Of a stretch of 64,000 nt of DNA, positions 1-10,134 are shown in pieces; position 1 is the stretch's first letter; every line of letters begins with the position of its first letter. The DNA is from Myotis daubentonii (lineage: Eukaryota > Chordata > Mammalia > Chiroptera > Vespertilionidae), in NCBI RefSeq assembly GCF_963259705.1, contig NC_081861.1, positions 66,135,623 through 66,199,622 of the forward strand, in the 5' to 3' direction. The notes beneath the pieces are model-generated. The model worked only from the letters and a program-made list of their open reading frames with translations. It ran no database searches and was not told the origin of the DNA. The position numbers and the translations under genes were made by a program.

Positions 1-110
1 TCTTTTACATCATTATTTCTGTCCAACTCTCTCCCGCCCCCCCCCCCCAACCCCCTGCCTTCCACTCTCTCTAAAAGTCAATGGAAAAATATCCTCGGGT
101 GAGGATTAAC
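1..110 (+). mobile_element. Ves-type SINE, 3' tail only
   Basis: The window opens inside a SINE. The pyrimidine-rich stretch followed by 'ctctaaaagtcaatggaa' and 'gtgaggattaac' matches the tail of the more complete copy at 32268-32552. The tRNA-like head lies outside the window. The poly-C run near 37-50 belongs to the simple-repeat part of the tail. Confidence 0.7.
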
Positions 111-1284
111 TATATATACCACTTAAAAAATACCCACAAACTTATAGAAGCTTTACACTTTCATTATGTTAGATCTATTGGCACTTTTCTGTTTTATTTC
201 CTTTGGTTTTTCTATGTAAAACAATCTCCTTTAACTAGCGATCAGATAAATATCCTCTTTATTTCCATCTATTGTATATGCTTTAATTTATTACATCTAA
301 TTATTAATCCAACCAGTATTTGTTTTGTTGCATGATATGAGAGATCTATTTTCCCCAAATCATCCAATAATCAAATCACCAATTATGACATAATTCCTAC
401 TATCTTAGTTGTTTTGAAATACCATTTTCATCATGTATAGTTTTATAGCTTTCAGTTATCTCTCTGGTTTTCCTTATCTATTAAATTGTTCCAGCAACAA
501 GACTATGTTATTTAATTATCATAATGTTATAGTACATTTCAACATCTTGAATAGCAAAAGCAACCCCTCCTCATTACCTTTGGTTTTTCACATTTTTCCT
601 CATTATTTACACAGCTATACTTTTTCAGGTGAACTTAGAATAAATCATCTTGTTTCTCATAACCAATTTATCAGAAAGAAGTTTGGAAGTCTGTCATCTT
701 TCTTATTACAGTATTTTGACATCAGAAATGAAATGTGGGGCATAAAAAATCAAGTCAGAATACCTACAATTGAGTCTACTTGCACAAATTTTAGAACAAA
801 TAATACATTATTTAGAGCTATACATACATGACAAATTTAGAAGAAAAGTAAAGAAATAACTGGCTCAATTCTAAGGATAATGATTTCCTGTTTCTGGAAG
901 TGAGATCCAATGCAGAACAGGGACAATAGGAGTGCAACATATATTGAAAAAAATTCTACTCTCAGAGCTGTGTGATAGGCACATGGCTGTTTTTATTATG
1001 ATTATTACCATTAATAATATTCTGTTTAATTGTTATATTTATTGAAACTATAATATTTTAATTTCAAAATTGAATTTATAAAACAAAATTAATTTTAAAA
1101 AATCAATACTTTCCCTCTATACCACCATTGATTAGAAAAATATAAATTAAAATTATTATATTAATAATTGCAATTGAAAATATGAACTATCTAGCAATGA
1201 ACTTTATAAGATTTATGTAGAAGCTATTTAAACTTTATGAATAAATCTATATGCTCTACTGAGTAAAATTTTTAAAGTCATACA
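111..1284. other. AT-rich spacer, nothing recognised
   Basis: No gene or clear repeat is visible. The open frames at 81-335 and 433-831 have no recognisable motif and an AT-driven composition, so I do not treat them as genes. Confidence 0.5.
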
Positions 1285-1570
1285 TTAATGAAGACATAAC
1301 ATGTTATTCAAATTATCTTATAAATTTAATGCAATCCCAATTAGTATCTCAACACAATTTTAGAACTGAACTAAATGTCTCTAAACTTTGTCTCTAGGAA
1401 TCAATATTAAATTTGCCTACCAAGAAAATTTTGGAAGACACTGTTAATGCAGAGGAACTTTCCCCACCAGATAGATGTTACACTCTATTAAAAAAAAAAC
1501 TATAATTATTGATACAATGGGATGCAAATGTAGAAAGAGATTGAGAATCTACAATAATTCATTAATAACA
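1285..1570 (+). mobile_element. Ancient L1 (L1M-type) ORF2 relic
   Basis: The stretch 'aatttaatgcaatcccaatt' followed by 'ccaagaaaattttggaaga' and 'gaggaactttccccaccaga' is the degraded nucleotide pattern of the L1 ORF2 part that follows the reverse transcriptase domain. Many indels remove any frame. It is much older than the other L1s here. Confidence 0.6.
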
Positions 1571-1599
1571 TTTGATATTTTAACTAATTTCTATCAACA

Positions 1600-1925
1600 G
1601 TATATATTCTACTAACTCCATTACATTAATTGTCTCTTTTAATCTTCCTAATTCTTTCAGGCAGATAATACCATTTTTTCAGTTTTTACAAATAAAAAAT
1701 GTAGCATGAGCAACTATCCTGGCTTCTTCATTACTGTTCCCATTTTAGCACTTAAAATCTAAAATCCCTGGATACCCATTAATCCCCACCAAATTGGGAT
1801 GGTTGGTCAGCCTAGAATTGAAGGCTGGAGTGTTTAGGTAATTCATTCAGAGTATTACAGCAGGTAATTGATGGAGCTGTGATTTAAATTCAGCTCAGAC
1901 TCTAAAGCCCTATTTAACTTCGCAT
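1600..1925 (+). mobile_element. MIR-like ancient SINE relic
   Basis: The order is degenerate but MIR-like: a pyrimidine-rich 'aatcttcctaattc', then 'ccattttttcagtttttac', then 'agctgtgatttaaattcagc' and 'gactctaaagccc'. The last two resemble the MIR core and 3' part. Confidence 0.45.
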
Positions 1926-2130
1926 GCACCCATATGATAAATGTGGCAATATAAATGACAGGGGGAAACCATTCTGGAATAACTGGCTGACCATGGACAA
2001 AGGTAATTAGATCAATACTTTACACTAGAATACATTTCTAATGAATAAACATTTTAAATGTAAATTTTAGATAAATTAATACATGTATAATCTTGGAGTA
2101 AAGCTGGATATTCTAAAAATGATACAAGAA

Positions 2131-2378
2131 CCCTAATTGGTTTGGCTCAGTGGATAGAGCATTGGCCTGCAGACTGAAGGGTCCCAAGTTCGATTCTGAT
2201 CAGGGGGCATGTTCCTTGGTTGCGGGCACATCCCCAGTAGGAGGTGTGCAGGAGGCAGCTGATCAATGTTTCTCTCTCATCAATGTTTCTAACTCTCTAT
2301 CCCTCTCCCTTCCTCTCTGTAAAAAACTCAATAAAAATATATTTAAAATAAATAAATAAATAAATAAATAAATAAAAA
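2131..2378 (+). mobile_element. Ves SINE
   Basis: A tRNA-like head carries an A-box-like 'tggctcagtggatagagca' and a B-box 'gttcgattct'. It is followed by the family body 'gtgcaggaggcagctgatca', a CT-rich stretch and an AAAT-repeat tail (about 2350-2373). Short flanking duplications around 'atacaaga' lie on both sides. Confidence 0.93.
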
Positions 2379-2624
2379 TTATACAAGAGCTAGAAGACAT
2401 AAATGAAAAGTTGAATAAATATGATTGCAGTAAAAACAACTTAAGGCAGTGGGACCTCAGTTCTTGAACTTCATTCATTCCAGAAGGCTGTTCAGAAACC
2501 AAATCATTGTTTCCCATGAGAAATAATGTAAATCAAATTAATCTGTTCCAGATCCCTAAATGACTCCTTATTATTTTTGTTTGTCTGTTTGCTTTTGTTT
2601 CTTGTTGTTGTTTTTCTGTTTTGT
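2379..2624. other. Spacer, nothing recognised
   Basis: AT-rich spacer between two SINEs, with a GT-rich stretch near 2575-2630. No open frame of note. Confidence 0.5.
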
Positions 2625-2837
2625 TTTGTTTTAGGTTTTTATTGATTTTAGAGAGGAAGGAAGAGGGAGACAGATAGAAACATCAATGGTGAGAGAGACT
2701 TATTGATTGGCTGCCTCCTGCACACCCCACACTGAGGATCAAGCCCACAATCTGGGCATGTGCCCTGACCAGAATTGAACCATGATCTCCTGGTTCATAG
2801 ATCAGTGCTCTACCACTGAGCCACACCTGCCGGTCAA
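2625..2837 (-). mobile_element. Ves SINE, reverse orientation
   Basis: Read on the minus strand this shows the Ves head (from 'gccggcaggtgtggctca', about 2820-2837), the variant 'cagtcagggcacatgccc'-like body and an A-rich tail that appears here as 'gtttttattgattttagaga'. It belongs to the 'gaaccaggaggtca' subfamily, also seen at 11786 and 41084. Confidence 0.9.
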
Positions 2838-3314
2838 TAACTCCCCATTTCAACCTTTCTTACATACAGGACATATCTAATGTACAGTTTAACCCATAAA
2901 TAAACACTTTAAAAACAAAAAGGACATGAAATATAAATAAAAATTTAACAAAAAAGAAATTAAAAATTAAATAATAATAATAAGCAGCAACTAAAGCAAA
3001 AATCCCACGAAAATATTCACAGCATAATTTCCTGACTTGTTAACAATGTGAGGTTTAGCGGTAAACTGACTTATTCTCATGCATTCTCTCCTTTGTTGAC
3101 TGAGAGACAAGTGACTGATCATACAGGTATTAGCCTTAATGGGTGGTCAGGTTGAGAAGCAAATTGTTTGAGATGTAAGACATTAACTATATCTACAACT
3201 TAAAACATCACACGCAAACAATTTTAAAACATGTACAAATTGATAAAATATTTGCAACACAGATAAGAAATGGTTAATGATTTAAGTTTGTGAAAGCCCT
3301 CAAAAATTAATAGG
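2838..3314. other. Spacer, nothing recognised
   Basis: AT-rich sequence with short ATAA runs near 2975. No gene or confident repeat. Confidence 0.5.
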
Positions 3315-3532
3315 GCCCTAACCGGTTTGGCTCAGTGAATAGAGTGTCGGCCTGGGGACTGAAGGGTCCCAGGTTCGATTCCAGTCAAGGGCATGTACCT
3401 TGGTTGCAGGCACATCCCCAGTAGGAGGTGTGCAGGAGGCAGCTGATCGATGTTTCTCTCTCATCGATGTTTCTAACTCTCTATTCCTCTCCCTTCCTTT
3501 CTGTAAAAAGTCAATAAAATATATTTTTTAAA
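3315..3532 (+). mobile_element. Ves SINE
   Basis: Starts 'ggccctaaccggtttggctc', the best-preserved family head in this window, with a B-box near 3372 and a short A-rich tail. The flanking duplication 'aaaaattaatagg' is intact on both sides, which marks a recent insertion. Confidence 0.95.
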
Positions 3533-3699
3533 AAATTAATAGGAAATATTTAAACTCCATAATAGAGAAATGGAAAAAGAACTTCAAAGAATGAAAAATG
3601 GTAAAAACATAGGAGAAAAATGTTTGCCTCTAATAGTGACACAGTTATCCTATCTAATAAAAGAGAAACATGGTAACTGGCTTATGACCGCTACCCTTC

Positions 3700-3752
3700 C
3701 CATTGGCTAATCAGGGCGATATGCAAATTAACTGCCAACAAAGATGGCGGCT
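3700..3752 (+). promoter_or_regulatory. Promoter-like cassette in Helitron H1
   Basis: Within about 50 bases lie an inverted CCAAT box (attgg, 3702-3706), an exact octamer (atgcaaat, 3721-3728) and an exact YY1-type element (aagatggcggc, 3741-3751). A second copy in another Helitron is at 45711-45760. The grouping and spacing resemble a housekeeping promoter. Activity is inferred, not shown. Confidence 0.5.
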
Positions 3753-4144
3753 AATTTGCATACTGAAGGCAGGGTAGACAGCGCAAGCCGATATCCAGTG
3801 TGCCATGGCGGGGTGGGAGGCTGGGGCCAAGGCAAGTGGTGCTGATCATGTCCACTGCCTACCAGAGACAGGGGCCCACTCCTGTGTGCAACCCAGGGGT
3901 GGGCAGGGGCTGGGGACAAGGCAAGCAGTGCCAATCGCTTCCCCGGCCTACCAGAGACACGGGGCCCATTCCTGTGTGCGACCCGGGGTGGGTGGGGGAT
4001 CGGTGGCGGCATTGCTTGCCTTAGCATGAGCCCCCCCCCCCCCCCCCCCCCCCCCGCGCCGCCAGGAGCCATCCAGCCCAGGGCCAGGAAGGCAGGAGGC
4101 AACCCTGGAGCGCTGGAGCCACCCGGCTCTCCCAGCTGTCCGGG

Positions 4145-4420
4145 CTTCATGAATCCCAATTTTCCACGGAGGCTACGGCTGCAGGACCCAGAGCGGGAGA
4201 CAGGGGAGTGGGCCAAGCGCGGCTCTGGCTCGGGCTTGATGGAGGGCACAGGCGCGTGCTGAGGAGATCTCCCCAGGGGGCAGCGACTCCCCCTGCTGCC
4301 GGGGAGATCTCCTCTGCCCCGGTGCCCTCTGTCCAGCCGGAGCCGCACTCAGCCTGCTCCCCTGTCTCCAGCTCTTCGTCCTGCAGCCGCTGCCTCTGGG
4401 GAAACTTGCGATTCATGAAG
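4145..4420. repeat. Large imperfect palindrome inside Helitron H1
   Basis: The arm starting 'gcttcatgaatcccaatttt' (about 4145) is repeated in inverted orientation and ends with 'aaacttgcgattcatgaagc' (about 4420). Shared blocks in order include 'ggctgcaggac', 'gagacaggggag' and 'gaggagatctcccc'. The centre is near 4285, between two 'agatctcc' blocks. The arms are similar but clearly diverged, so the inversion is not brand new. The right arm runs straight into the FZD1 fragment. Confidence 0.8.
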
Positions 4421-4433
4421 CGAGGGCGGTGGG

Positions 4434-4717
4434 GAGGAGGAGGCACCTAAGAAGTCCCCCGCCGCTGGCGCTGGGAGCTGGGAACTTTGTCCTGGGAGCT
4501 CCCGGCGGGCCCATGGCAGAGGGGAGCTGTGACTCTGGCCACCAGGGCCGCCGCCCCCCAGCTGGCTACTGCTGCTGCTTTGGCTGCTGGAAGCTCCGCT
4601 GCTGCTTGGGGTCCAGGCGCAGGAGGCTGGCCAGGGCCCTGGGCCAGGTCAGCAGCCCCCGCCGCCGCCTCAGCAGCAACAGAGCCCGCAGCAATACAAT
4701 GGTGAGTGGGGCTTGAG
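4434..4717 (+). pseudogene. FZD1: Captured FZD1 (Frizzled-1) N-terminal fragment
   Basis: Two blocks in one forward frame match the start of Frizzled-1, the seven-transmembrane Wnt receptor. Block one (4434-4494) reads EEEAPKKS...SWELC, the cytosol-proximal start of the precursor. Block two (4569-4717) reads LLLLWLLEAPLLLGVQAQ, the signal-peptide core, then PGPGQQPPPPPQQQQ and QQYNGE, which precede the cysteine-rich domain in the real gene. Between them a diverged stretch resembles the GRRPP region in another frame, and an in-frame TGA sits at 4530-4532. No ATG is at the expected start. The cysteine-rich Wnt-binding domain and all membrane segments are absent. FZD1 is a single-exon gene, so capture from genomic DNA or from mRNA cannot be told apart. 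It lies in the same orientation as the Helitron. This identification rests on recognising the protein, not on a search. Confidence 0.88.
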
Positions 4718-4751
4718 CCCCGCCCGCCCGCCCGCCCGGATACTGGGCCTT

Positions 4752-4753
<2 letters not shown>

Positions 4754-4793
<40 letters not shown>
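4754..4793. repeat. GA microsatellite
   Basis: An uninterrupted (GA)n run just after the FZD1 fragment and a CCCG-repeat, inside Helitron H1. On the minus strand it produces spurious SLSL-type frames. Confidence 0.95.
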
Positions 4794-4796
<3 letters not shown>

Positions 4797-4799
4797 TGG

Positions 4800-5985
4800 C
4801 ACCCTGCATCCCTCCCTGATCAACCACTGTGATTCAGGCCAGCAAGGGCTGCCTTCAGGCCGCAGCACCAGGTCCCTCATCCCCACCCCAGGCCCGAGAG
4901 CACAGTGCTGGGCAGAGGCACCCAGGTTTGGGAAGAAAGCAGTGAGGGGCCTGAGGGGCCGGCATTAGGTGGGGGGGGGGTTGTGTTTACACCACCAAGT
5001 TCCCCACTTCTGCCCTGGCCCACATCCCTCCTCCTTCCCCTCAGAGGCCCAGCTCCTCCCTACATGCTTGCTGGGCAGGCCCAACTGCACCAGAGAGTGA
5101 GCTATGGCAATCAGGATGGCCACTTCCTGGGATGGGACGGCCAGACCACAGGGATTCATGAGGGCGATGAGGCCCATGGGGCATGCACAGCCCTCCGGCA
5201 GTGGGGGTGGCCAGCCAAGCTGAGTCTGGCTACAGTGGGGCCAGTGGGAGCCCAAGGCCACCCCAACCCCCATAGGTCCTGGGCTGACCTTGGCTCAGTG
5301 GTATCTCCATGCATGGTGCCCAGGGGTGGCTGTGAGCTGCTACAACCCCACCCCATGCTTCAGGGAGGGGGAGAAGGCTCACAGCCACCAGCACCCTAGG
5401 CTGCACCACCTGTGCCTCAGTCTGCCAGGTTGGCAGGGTCCAGAGAAGGTGAGCTGTTCCCTTCCCCCAGTGGTAGAACAGGGAGGAGAGCGCTAGGTGC
5501 AGGGAGGGGACCTCAGCTGGGATCCTCCTGGTGTGGGCCCGGGCAGGGGCCGGTGCAGAAGTACCAGGGCACAGTTGCTTTGGTGTCTCAGTGAAGTTTG
5601 CAACTGACCCAAGGAGGAAACCCGAGAGGGGAATGGCCGGGAGGCATGAATTGCCAGCACTGTAGCCACTTGAAAACAGCTCCACTTGGAATGTGAGGTG
5701 GTTATATGTTCAGCTGAGAAGTGAGGGGGCTGAACTCCACCGTCGCTGGGCTCCTGTCAGTCCAAGGCCCAAGCGTCCACCACAACAAGGGGAGAACAGA
5801 GCGAGGGGCCCGGAGGAAGGTAGGACAATTGAAGAAAACCATGTCTAGACTTTCCCCAGCCCTCTGCTTCTTTCTGCTGCCTACAAGAGCCCCAGGCCCG
5901 GCCACAGTTCTGTGTCCACCTTTTAGTCCCCTATTCTCCAACCACAGAGGAAAGAAATAAGGAAGGAGTCTGTGCTGCCTTCAGA
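4800..5985 (+). other. Unassigned captured-DNA candidates in Helitron H1
   Basis: GC-rich, non-repetitive sequence unlike the flanking genome. Two parts look genic: 5040-5273, after 'tccttcccctcag', has an open frame with no family I recognise; and 5759-5819 is bounded by an acceptor-like 'gctcctgtcag' and a donor-like 'gaag|gtaggac'. No protein identity is claimed. It may be host exon/intron sequence or Helitron-specific filler. Confidence 0.4.
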
Positions 5986-6168
5986 AAGTATCTATATACC
6001 TGATCGGCCAGTTGCCTTCCACAGAGGGAGGCCAGACTTCAGCTTAGGCCCGCTCCCCACAGGGACATCAGTAGGACATCCTGTGAGGGCTCCCAGACTG
6101 TTAGAGGGGGCAGGCTGGGCTGAGGGATGCCCCCCGAGTGCACAAATTTTTGTGCACCTGGCCTCTAG

Positions 6169-6613
6169 TCTATATATAAACAGGTTATATGCAAATTAGC
6201 CAGGCATCACAACAGGCTCAGGAAGAGGCTGCATTACAACCACTCAGGAGGAGCTGCGCACCCAGATGGGCGGGAGGGGACTGCGTGCTGCCCCCAGACC
6301 CAGTGGACACACACCAGGGGTGGGAGCATGCTCCTAGCAGCCACCTCGTGGCTCAGAGCATGCCCCCGGTGGGTGGCAGCAGCAGCCGAAGCGAAGCAGC
6401 CCCAGTACCAGATGCCTAGTGGCAGCTGGAGCAAAGCAGCCTGGGTCCCGGGTGCCTGGCAGTGGCAGGGGCAAAGCAGCCTGGGTCCCAGGGGGTGGCG
6501 GTGGCAGCCGGGGTGAAGCAGCCCGGGTCCTGGGTGCCAGAGGGAAGATGGTGCTGGCAGCCAGGGGAAGGAAGGCCTATTCTTGCATGAATCTTTGTGC
6601 ATCAGGCCTCTAG
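6169..6613 (+). mobile_element. Helitron (H2), 445 bp, abutting H1
   Basis: It begins TC at 6169 immediately after the CTAG of H1, with no base between, and ends 'gcatcaggcctctag' at 6613. The 3' hairpin is the imperfect 'tgcatgaatctttgtgca'. The interior (about 6418-6540) has three tandem units of about 40 bases sharing 'gcaaagcagcctgggtcc'. Confidence 0.85.
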
Positions 6614-6661
6614 TACAAAATAAAACAAAATTCTATTTTTCTTGAAGCAGATTAATAAAAA

Positions 6662-7360
6662 TCCTATATAATAAAAGCCTAATATGCTAAGTGTCCAGTT
6701 GACCAGCTGGCTGTTCAACCAATCAAAGTGTAATATGCTAATGATATGCTAAGGCCACTCAACTGCTTGCTATGACATGCACTGACCACCAGAAGGCAGA
6801 CAGTTGACCAGTTGACCAGTTGCTATGACATGTACTGACTCCAGGGGGCAGACGCTCTGACCAGTAGGTTAGCTTGCTGCTGGGGTTCGGCTGGATGAAC
6901 CAGATGGGCCGGCTGAGCAAGACAGGCTGGATAGGCCCTGGAGCCCTCCTGCCATCCCTCCCCGGCTGGCCAACCTCTTGCTTGTTTCCCCGGCCCTGAT
7001 CTTGCACTGGTGGGGTCCCTCAGCCTGACCTGCATTTTCTCATAATCAAGGACTCCTTAGGGGTTGTTGGAGAGCCACTTTCAGCCCGATCCCAAAGTGG
7101 GGTGCTGCTCACAGCTGGCGAGTGCAACAGTGGTGGCGGGAGCCTCTCCCGCCTCCATGGCAGCGTTAAGGATGTCCGACTGCTGGCTTAGGCCTGCTCC
7201 CCCCAGAGGGTGCAGGCCTGGCTGAGGGACCTCTCCCCCAACTGAGTGCATGAATTTTGTGCACTGGGCTGAGGGACTCCCCACCCTGCGAGTGCACCAG
7301 GTTGAGGGATCCCCCCTCCCCCACTCCCAAGTACATGAATTTCATGCACCAGGCCTCTAG
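6662..7360 (+). mobile_element. Helitron (H3), 699 bp
   Basis: The 5' end is A|TCCTATATAATAAAAGCC, a near-consensus HeliBat terminus. The 3' hairpin 'catgaatttcatg' is followed by 'caccaggcctctag' and a host T. It carries 'ccaccagaaggcag' (6786-6799) and 'ccagggggcag' (6841-6851), weaker relatives of the CTCF-like motifs in H6 and H9. No protein-coding capture is recognised. Confidence 0.92.
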
Positions 7361-7364
7361 TTAA

Positions 7365-7695
7365 AAATAATTAATAATACCTAGTGTTGATGATTGCATG
7401 TGCAAAAGGACCCTCTTATATATAAGTGGTTGGTGAGAGTGTTAAACATGTGAAGGTATTTTGACAATATTAATCAAAAGCCTTAAAATGCATAAAAAAT
7501 ATCCTTTTAAGAATCTATAATAGGGGAATAACCTGACAAATATGTTTGCATACCTATATATACCAGAATGTTCATTATAGCATGTTTATAGTAGCATGTA
7601 ACTTAAATGTCTTAATATCTATCCATTGGGCTTAGTTAACATAAATTATGGCATATCTTTGCAATGCTATTCCATGTAGTCATTAAAAATAATTC
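7365..7695 (+). mobile_element. Ancient L1 (L1M/ME-type) relic
   Basis: Degraded 3' ORF2 pattern: 'accagaatgttcattatagc', then 'taacttaaatgtcttaatat' and 'gcaatgctattccatgtag'. This is the region that in full L1s encodes the C-terminal part before the stop. No frame survives. Confidence 0.6.
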
Positions 7696-7699
7696 AATT

Positions 7700-7815
7700 A
7701 CCCATTCATCAAATATTTATTGAATAGTAGGCATATTACTAGTTGTTGGAGTTACAGTAGTATATAAGACTGGCTATATATTTATCCTTCCAGCTATTGT
7801 CTATATAGAAAATAA
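7700..7815 (+). mobile_element. L2-like 3' fragment
   Basis: 'tcaaatatttattgaatagt' followed by 'agttgttggagttacagtag' is typical of the 3' end of L2/MIR3-related elements. Divergence is high. Confidence 0.45.
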
Positions 7816-10130
7816 ATTCAACAGAAAACAAAAATAATATCTCTGTAATGTGCAATGAGAACTTGGGTGAAAATTAAGAGTTTGAGAGAGAGGTTAGCAG
7901 AAGGACATTGATCCATACTTATTTATATGCAGGACTTACCCCCCCCCCACCCCCCCAAGTAGACATGTCAAGGATTTAACCACATGGCATATTCATATTC
8001 AAGGTTAATGTTTAATATGTGTTATAATCAATTGAATTTTTTTTTTGCTCTTTCTTAGAGTCTAGAGAGAAGAGCACACATACCATTCAAATTGTTTTTC
8101 CAAAAGGCCAGAGGATTCAGAGTCCCTGTCCTGTAATCAACAAAGTATCACCACCACTCCACCCGAATATTCGGGCCGTGTGAGTTCTGCTCTAATACCT
8201 TTCTCTCTGGATTATGACACTGACCATTTGCTCAGACTCTTCACTTTGTTTCTCCCTCTATATTGATCTCTGATTACTTGTAGAATGTAGAGCATCCCCT
8301 GATAATATATTGAAATATATATAATTGCTGATATCCAACCACTTTTGACCAACTGAAATGACAATTTCACATGTTCAATTTACTATAAAAATTCCTCCAT
8401 TTCTATATTATGAACTATTTTTTGACACACCAAGACAAACGTTCTGTTACTCTGTTACCCACATTGAAGATGTTGTAAAGGAGACAAGAACTGACATCAG
8501 TAATGGACTCCAGTTACCACCCTAATACATCTTGTATTTTCTTTGAAAGTCTGACAGAATAACACGCTAGAATTTTATCCTTTATTTTTATCATATTACT
8601 TATCTATATGACCATCTTACAGCGAAAGAACATGGAAGGAAAGTGTTCAGCTAAATATTATTCAAGAAAGGTCTATTTCTTTCAGTCATTTTCAAGGGGA
8701 AAACTAATAAACCTTAACTGTTTGAATTTAAAAGGTATTTGCCATGACCTCTGCATCAATCTAGAAAATAAAGGGGTATTCATCAAATTTATTGTACAAA
8801 CTGTAATTTTTATAGAGACTGCTGTACAGCTTAGCCATTATTGCTACAAATGTTGGAGTCTGCCAAGTTCATATACTTGAGTAAATTTTAGTCAGTGTGT
8901 TCCATTTTTGAAAGTGTAGGAGAGTAAAAATAATTTTCCTCCTACCTTTCTAAATTCTTCTGGCTGGACTAATAAGCAAAATAAAATGAAACAGAAAATA
9001 CATTGAGTCATTGTCCTCGCCTGCTAAGTAGGGGTGATAATTGAATCTTCCTCATATATTCAATTATTACCTCTCAATTATCAAGATAATTGAGATAATA
9101 CATATAAAATGTATTTAATACAAACACATAATAAATGTTCAATTAAAAGTAGTTTTATAGCTTTTAAAAAACAATTTCTTGTTCTTTTAGTTTAATTCCC
9201 TAATTATGAGATAGAGCCTGAAAACCAGAATTGCAAAATAGACAACTCTTAACAATTTGGGTGGGAAAAGGAAGAGGAAATATTTCACTCTAGAGTCTCT
9301 CTGAAGGGGCCCAGTGAGTCAGCATTTGGGCAACATTTCCACTTGCCCTTCAATCCCAGTGATTACAGAGCCAAATGAAGTAGAGAGTGAATAATAGGGT
9401 AGAGGAGAGTTCCTTCACCTCCAAATTACATTCAGGGACCATTATTTTCTCTGTGCAGATGAGAAACATTTAGCATTATTTTTAGTAGATTATATATCAG
9501 GGTTTATAAACTGACCTTGTAAGATTAAAAAATGCATTCACCCTCAGTTGACCTTGAAAATATAGAATAGATATAAGTACAGTTGAAAAAACTTCATTTG
9601 GACTTACCACAGCTACAAGTAATCTTTCCTGATCAGCTGCTGAAGCAGCTGTTGAATGGCAGTGGGCAGAATTTCAGGCTTGGGTCATCCTCAGGTAAGG
9701 AGAAGTAGATGCTCAAAAACTATTGCTAAGCAGCTAAACAAGGATGAACCAACATAACAAATCAAAGGACAAAACTTGACATTTTCTGCATAAAAATCTA
9801 AGATGTGAGTCTTTAAGTCATGCCAGTGCAAAAACCCTCTGAACTCTCAGAAGTTTTTCCTTGGAGACTCCCAAATATTTATCCCCAAATCCGAAGGGCA
9901 GGCATAGCCAAAGGTACCCGCAGCTGACCAGGGCCCATCATTCAAGGGGTGTTAAATGCCTACTCTGGCCACTTTGGGCACCAGAATGTTAAGTGTAATT
10001 ATCATTTTAGAAACTCCTTTCTTAATATTTGATCAACTTTTCCATAAAGACAAGAAAAAATTAGTTGCCTGAGTCTAGAACATGTCCAGAGACTACTTTT
10101 CTGTTCTCAACTAGTTCTGAAATTATCCCT
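7816..10130. other. Spacer, nothing recognised
   Basis: About 2.3 kb of moderately AT-rich sequence with a poly-C tract near 7939-7957. A 90-codon open frame at 8608-8880 (+) has no recognisable domain and I do not call it a gene. No splice-bounded conserved frame stands out. Confidence 0.5.
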
Positions 10131-10134
10131 CCCG

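Larger units (their letters stand above)
3648..6168 (+). mobile_element. HeliBat-type Helitron (H1), 2.5 kb, with captured host DNA
   Basis: The 5' end is A|TCCTATCTAATAAAAG (TC at 3648-3649). The 3' end is a hairpin 'gtgcacaaatttttgtgcac' (about 6139-6158) followed by 'ctggcctctag', so it ends in CTAG (a CTRR terminus) at 6165-6168. There are no terminal inverted repeats and no target duplication, as expected for rolling-circle transposons. It has no Rep/helicase frame and is non-autonomous. The interior is GC-rich, unlike the AT-rich flanks, and is a patchwork: promoter-like cassette (about 3700-3752), poly-C tract (4027-4055), large palindrome (4145-4420), FZD1 fragment (4434-4717), GA microsatellite (4754-4793), unassigned exon-like DNA (4800-5985) and the family 3' region (5990-6168). 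Its end joins the next Helitron directly. Confidence 0.9.

Noticed and set aside
81..831. Open frames of 84 and 132 codons at the left end
   Set aside because: AT-rich chance frames without domain, start context or splice signals. The first overlaps the SINE tail.
4711..4721. 'ggtgagtgggg' at the end of the FZD1 fragment as a splice donor
   Set aside because: It is the FZD1 coding sequence for NGERG with two changes. FZD1 has no intron here, so it is only a fortuitous donor-like word, though a cryptic use cannot be excluded.
4447..4886. Minus-strand frames rich in SLSL and alanine
   Set aside because: Translations of the GA microsatellite and the antisense of the FZD1 fragment.
3648..6168. 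An autonomous Helitron with Rep/helicase
   Set aside because: No frame with HUH nuclease or helicase motifs was seen in this or any other Helitron in the window.
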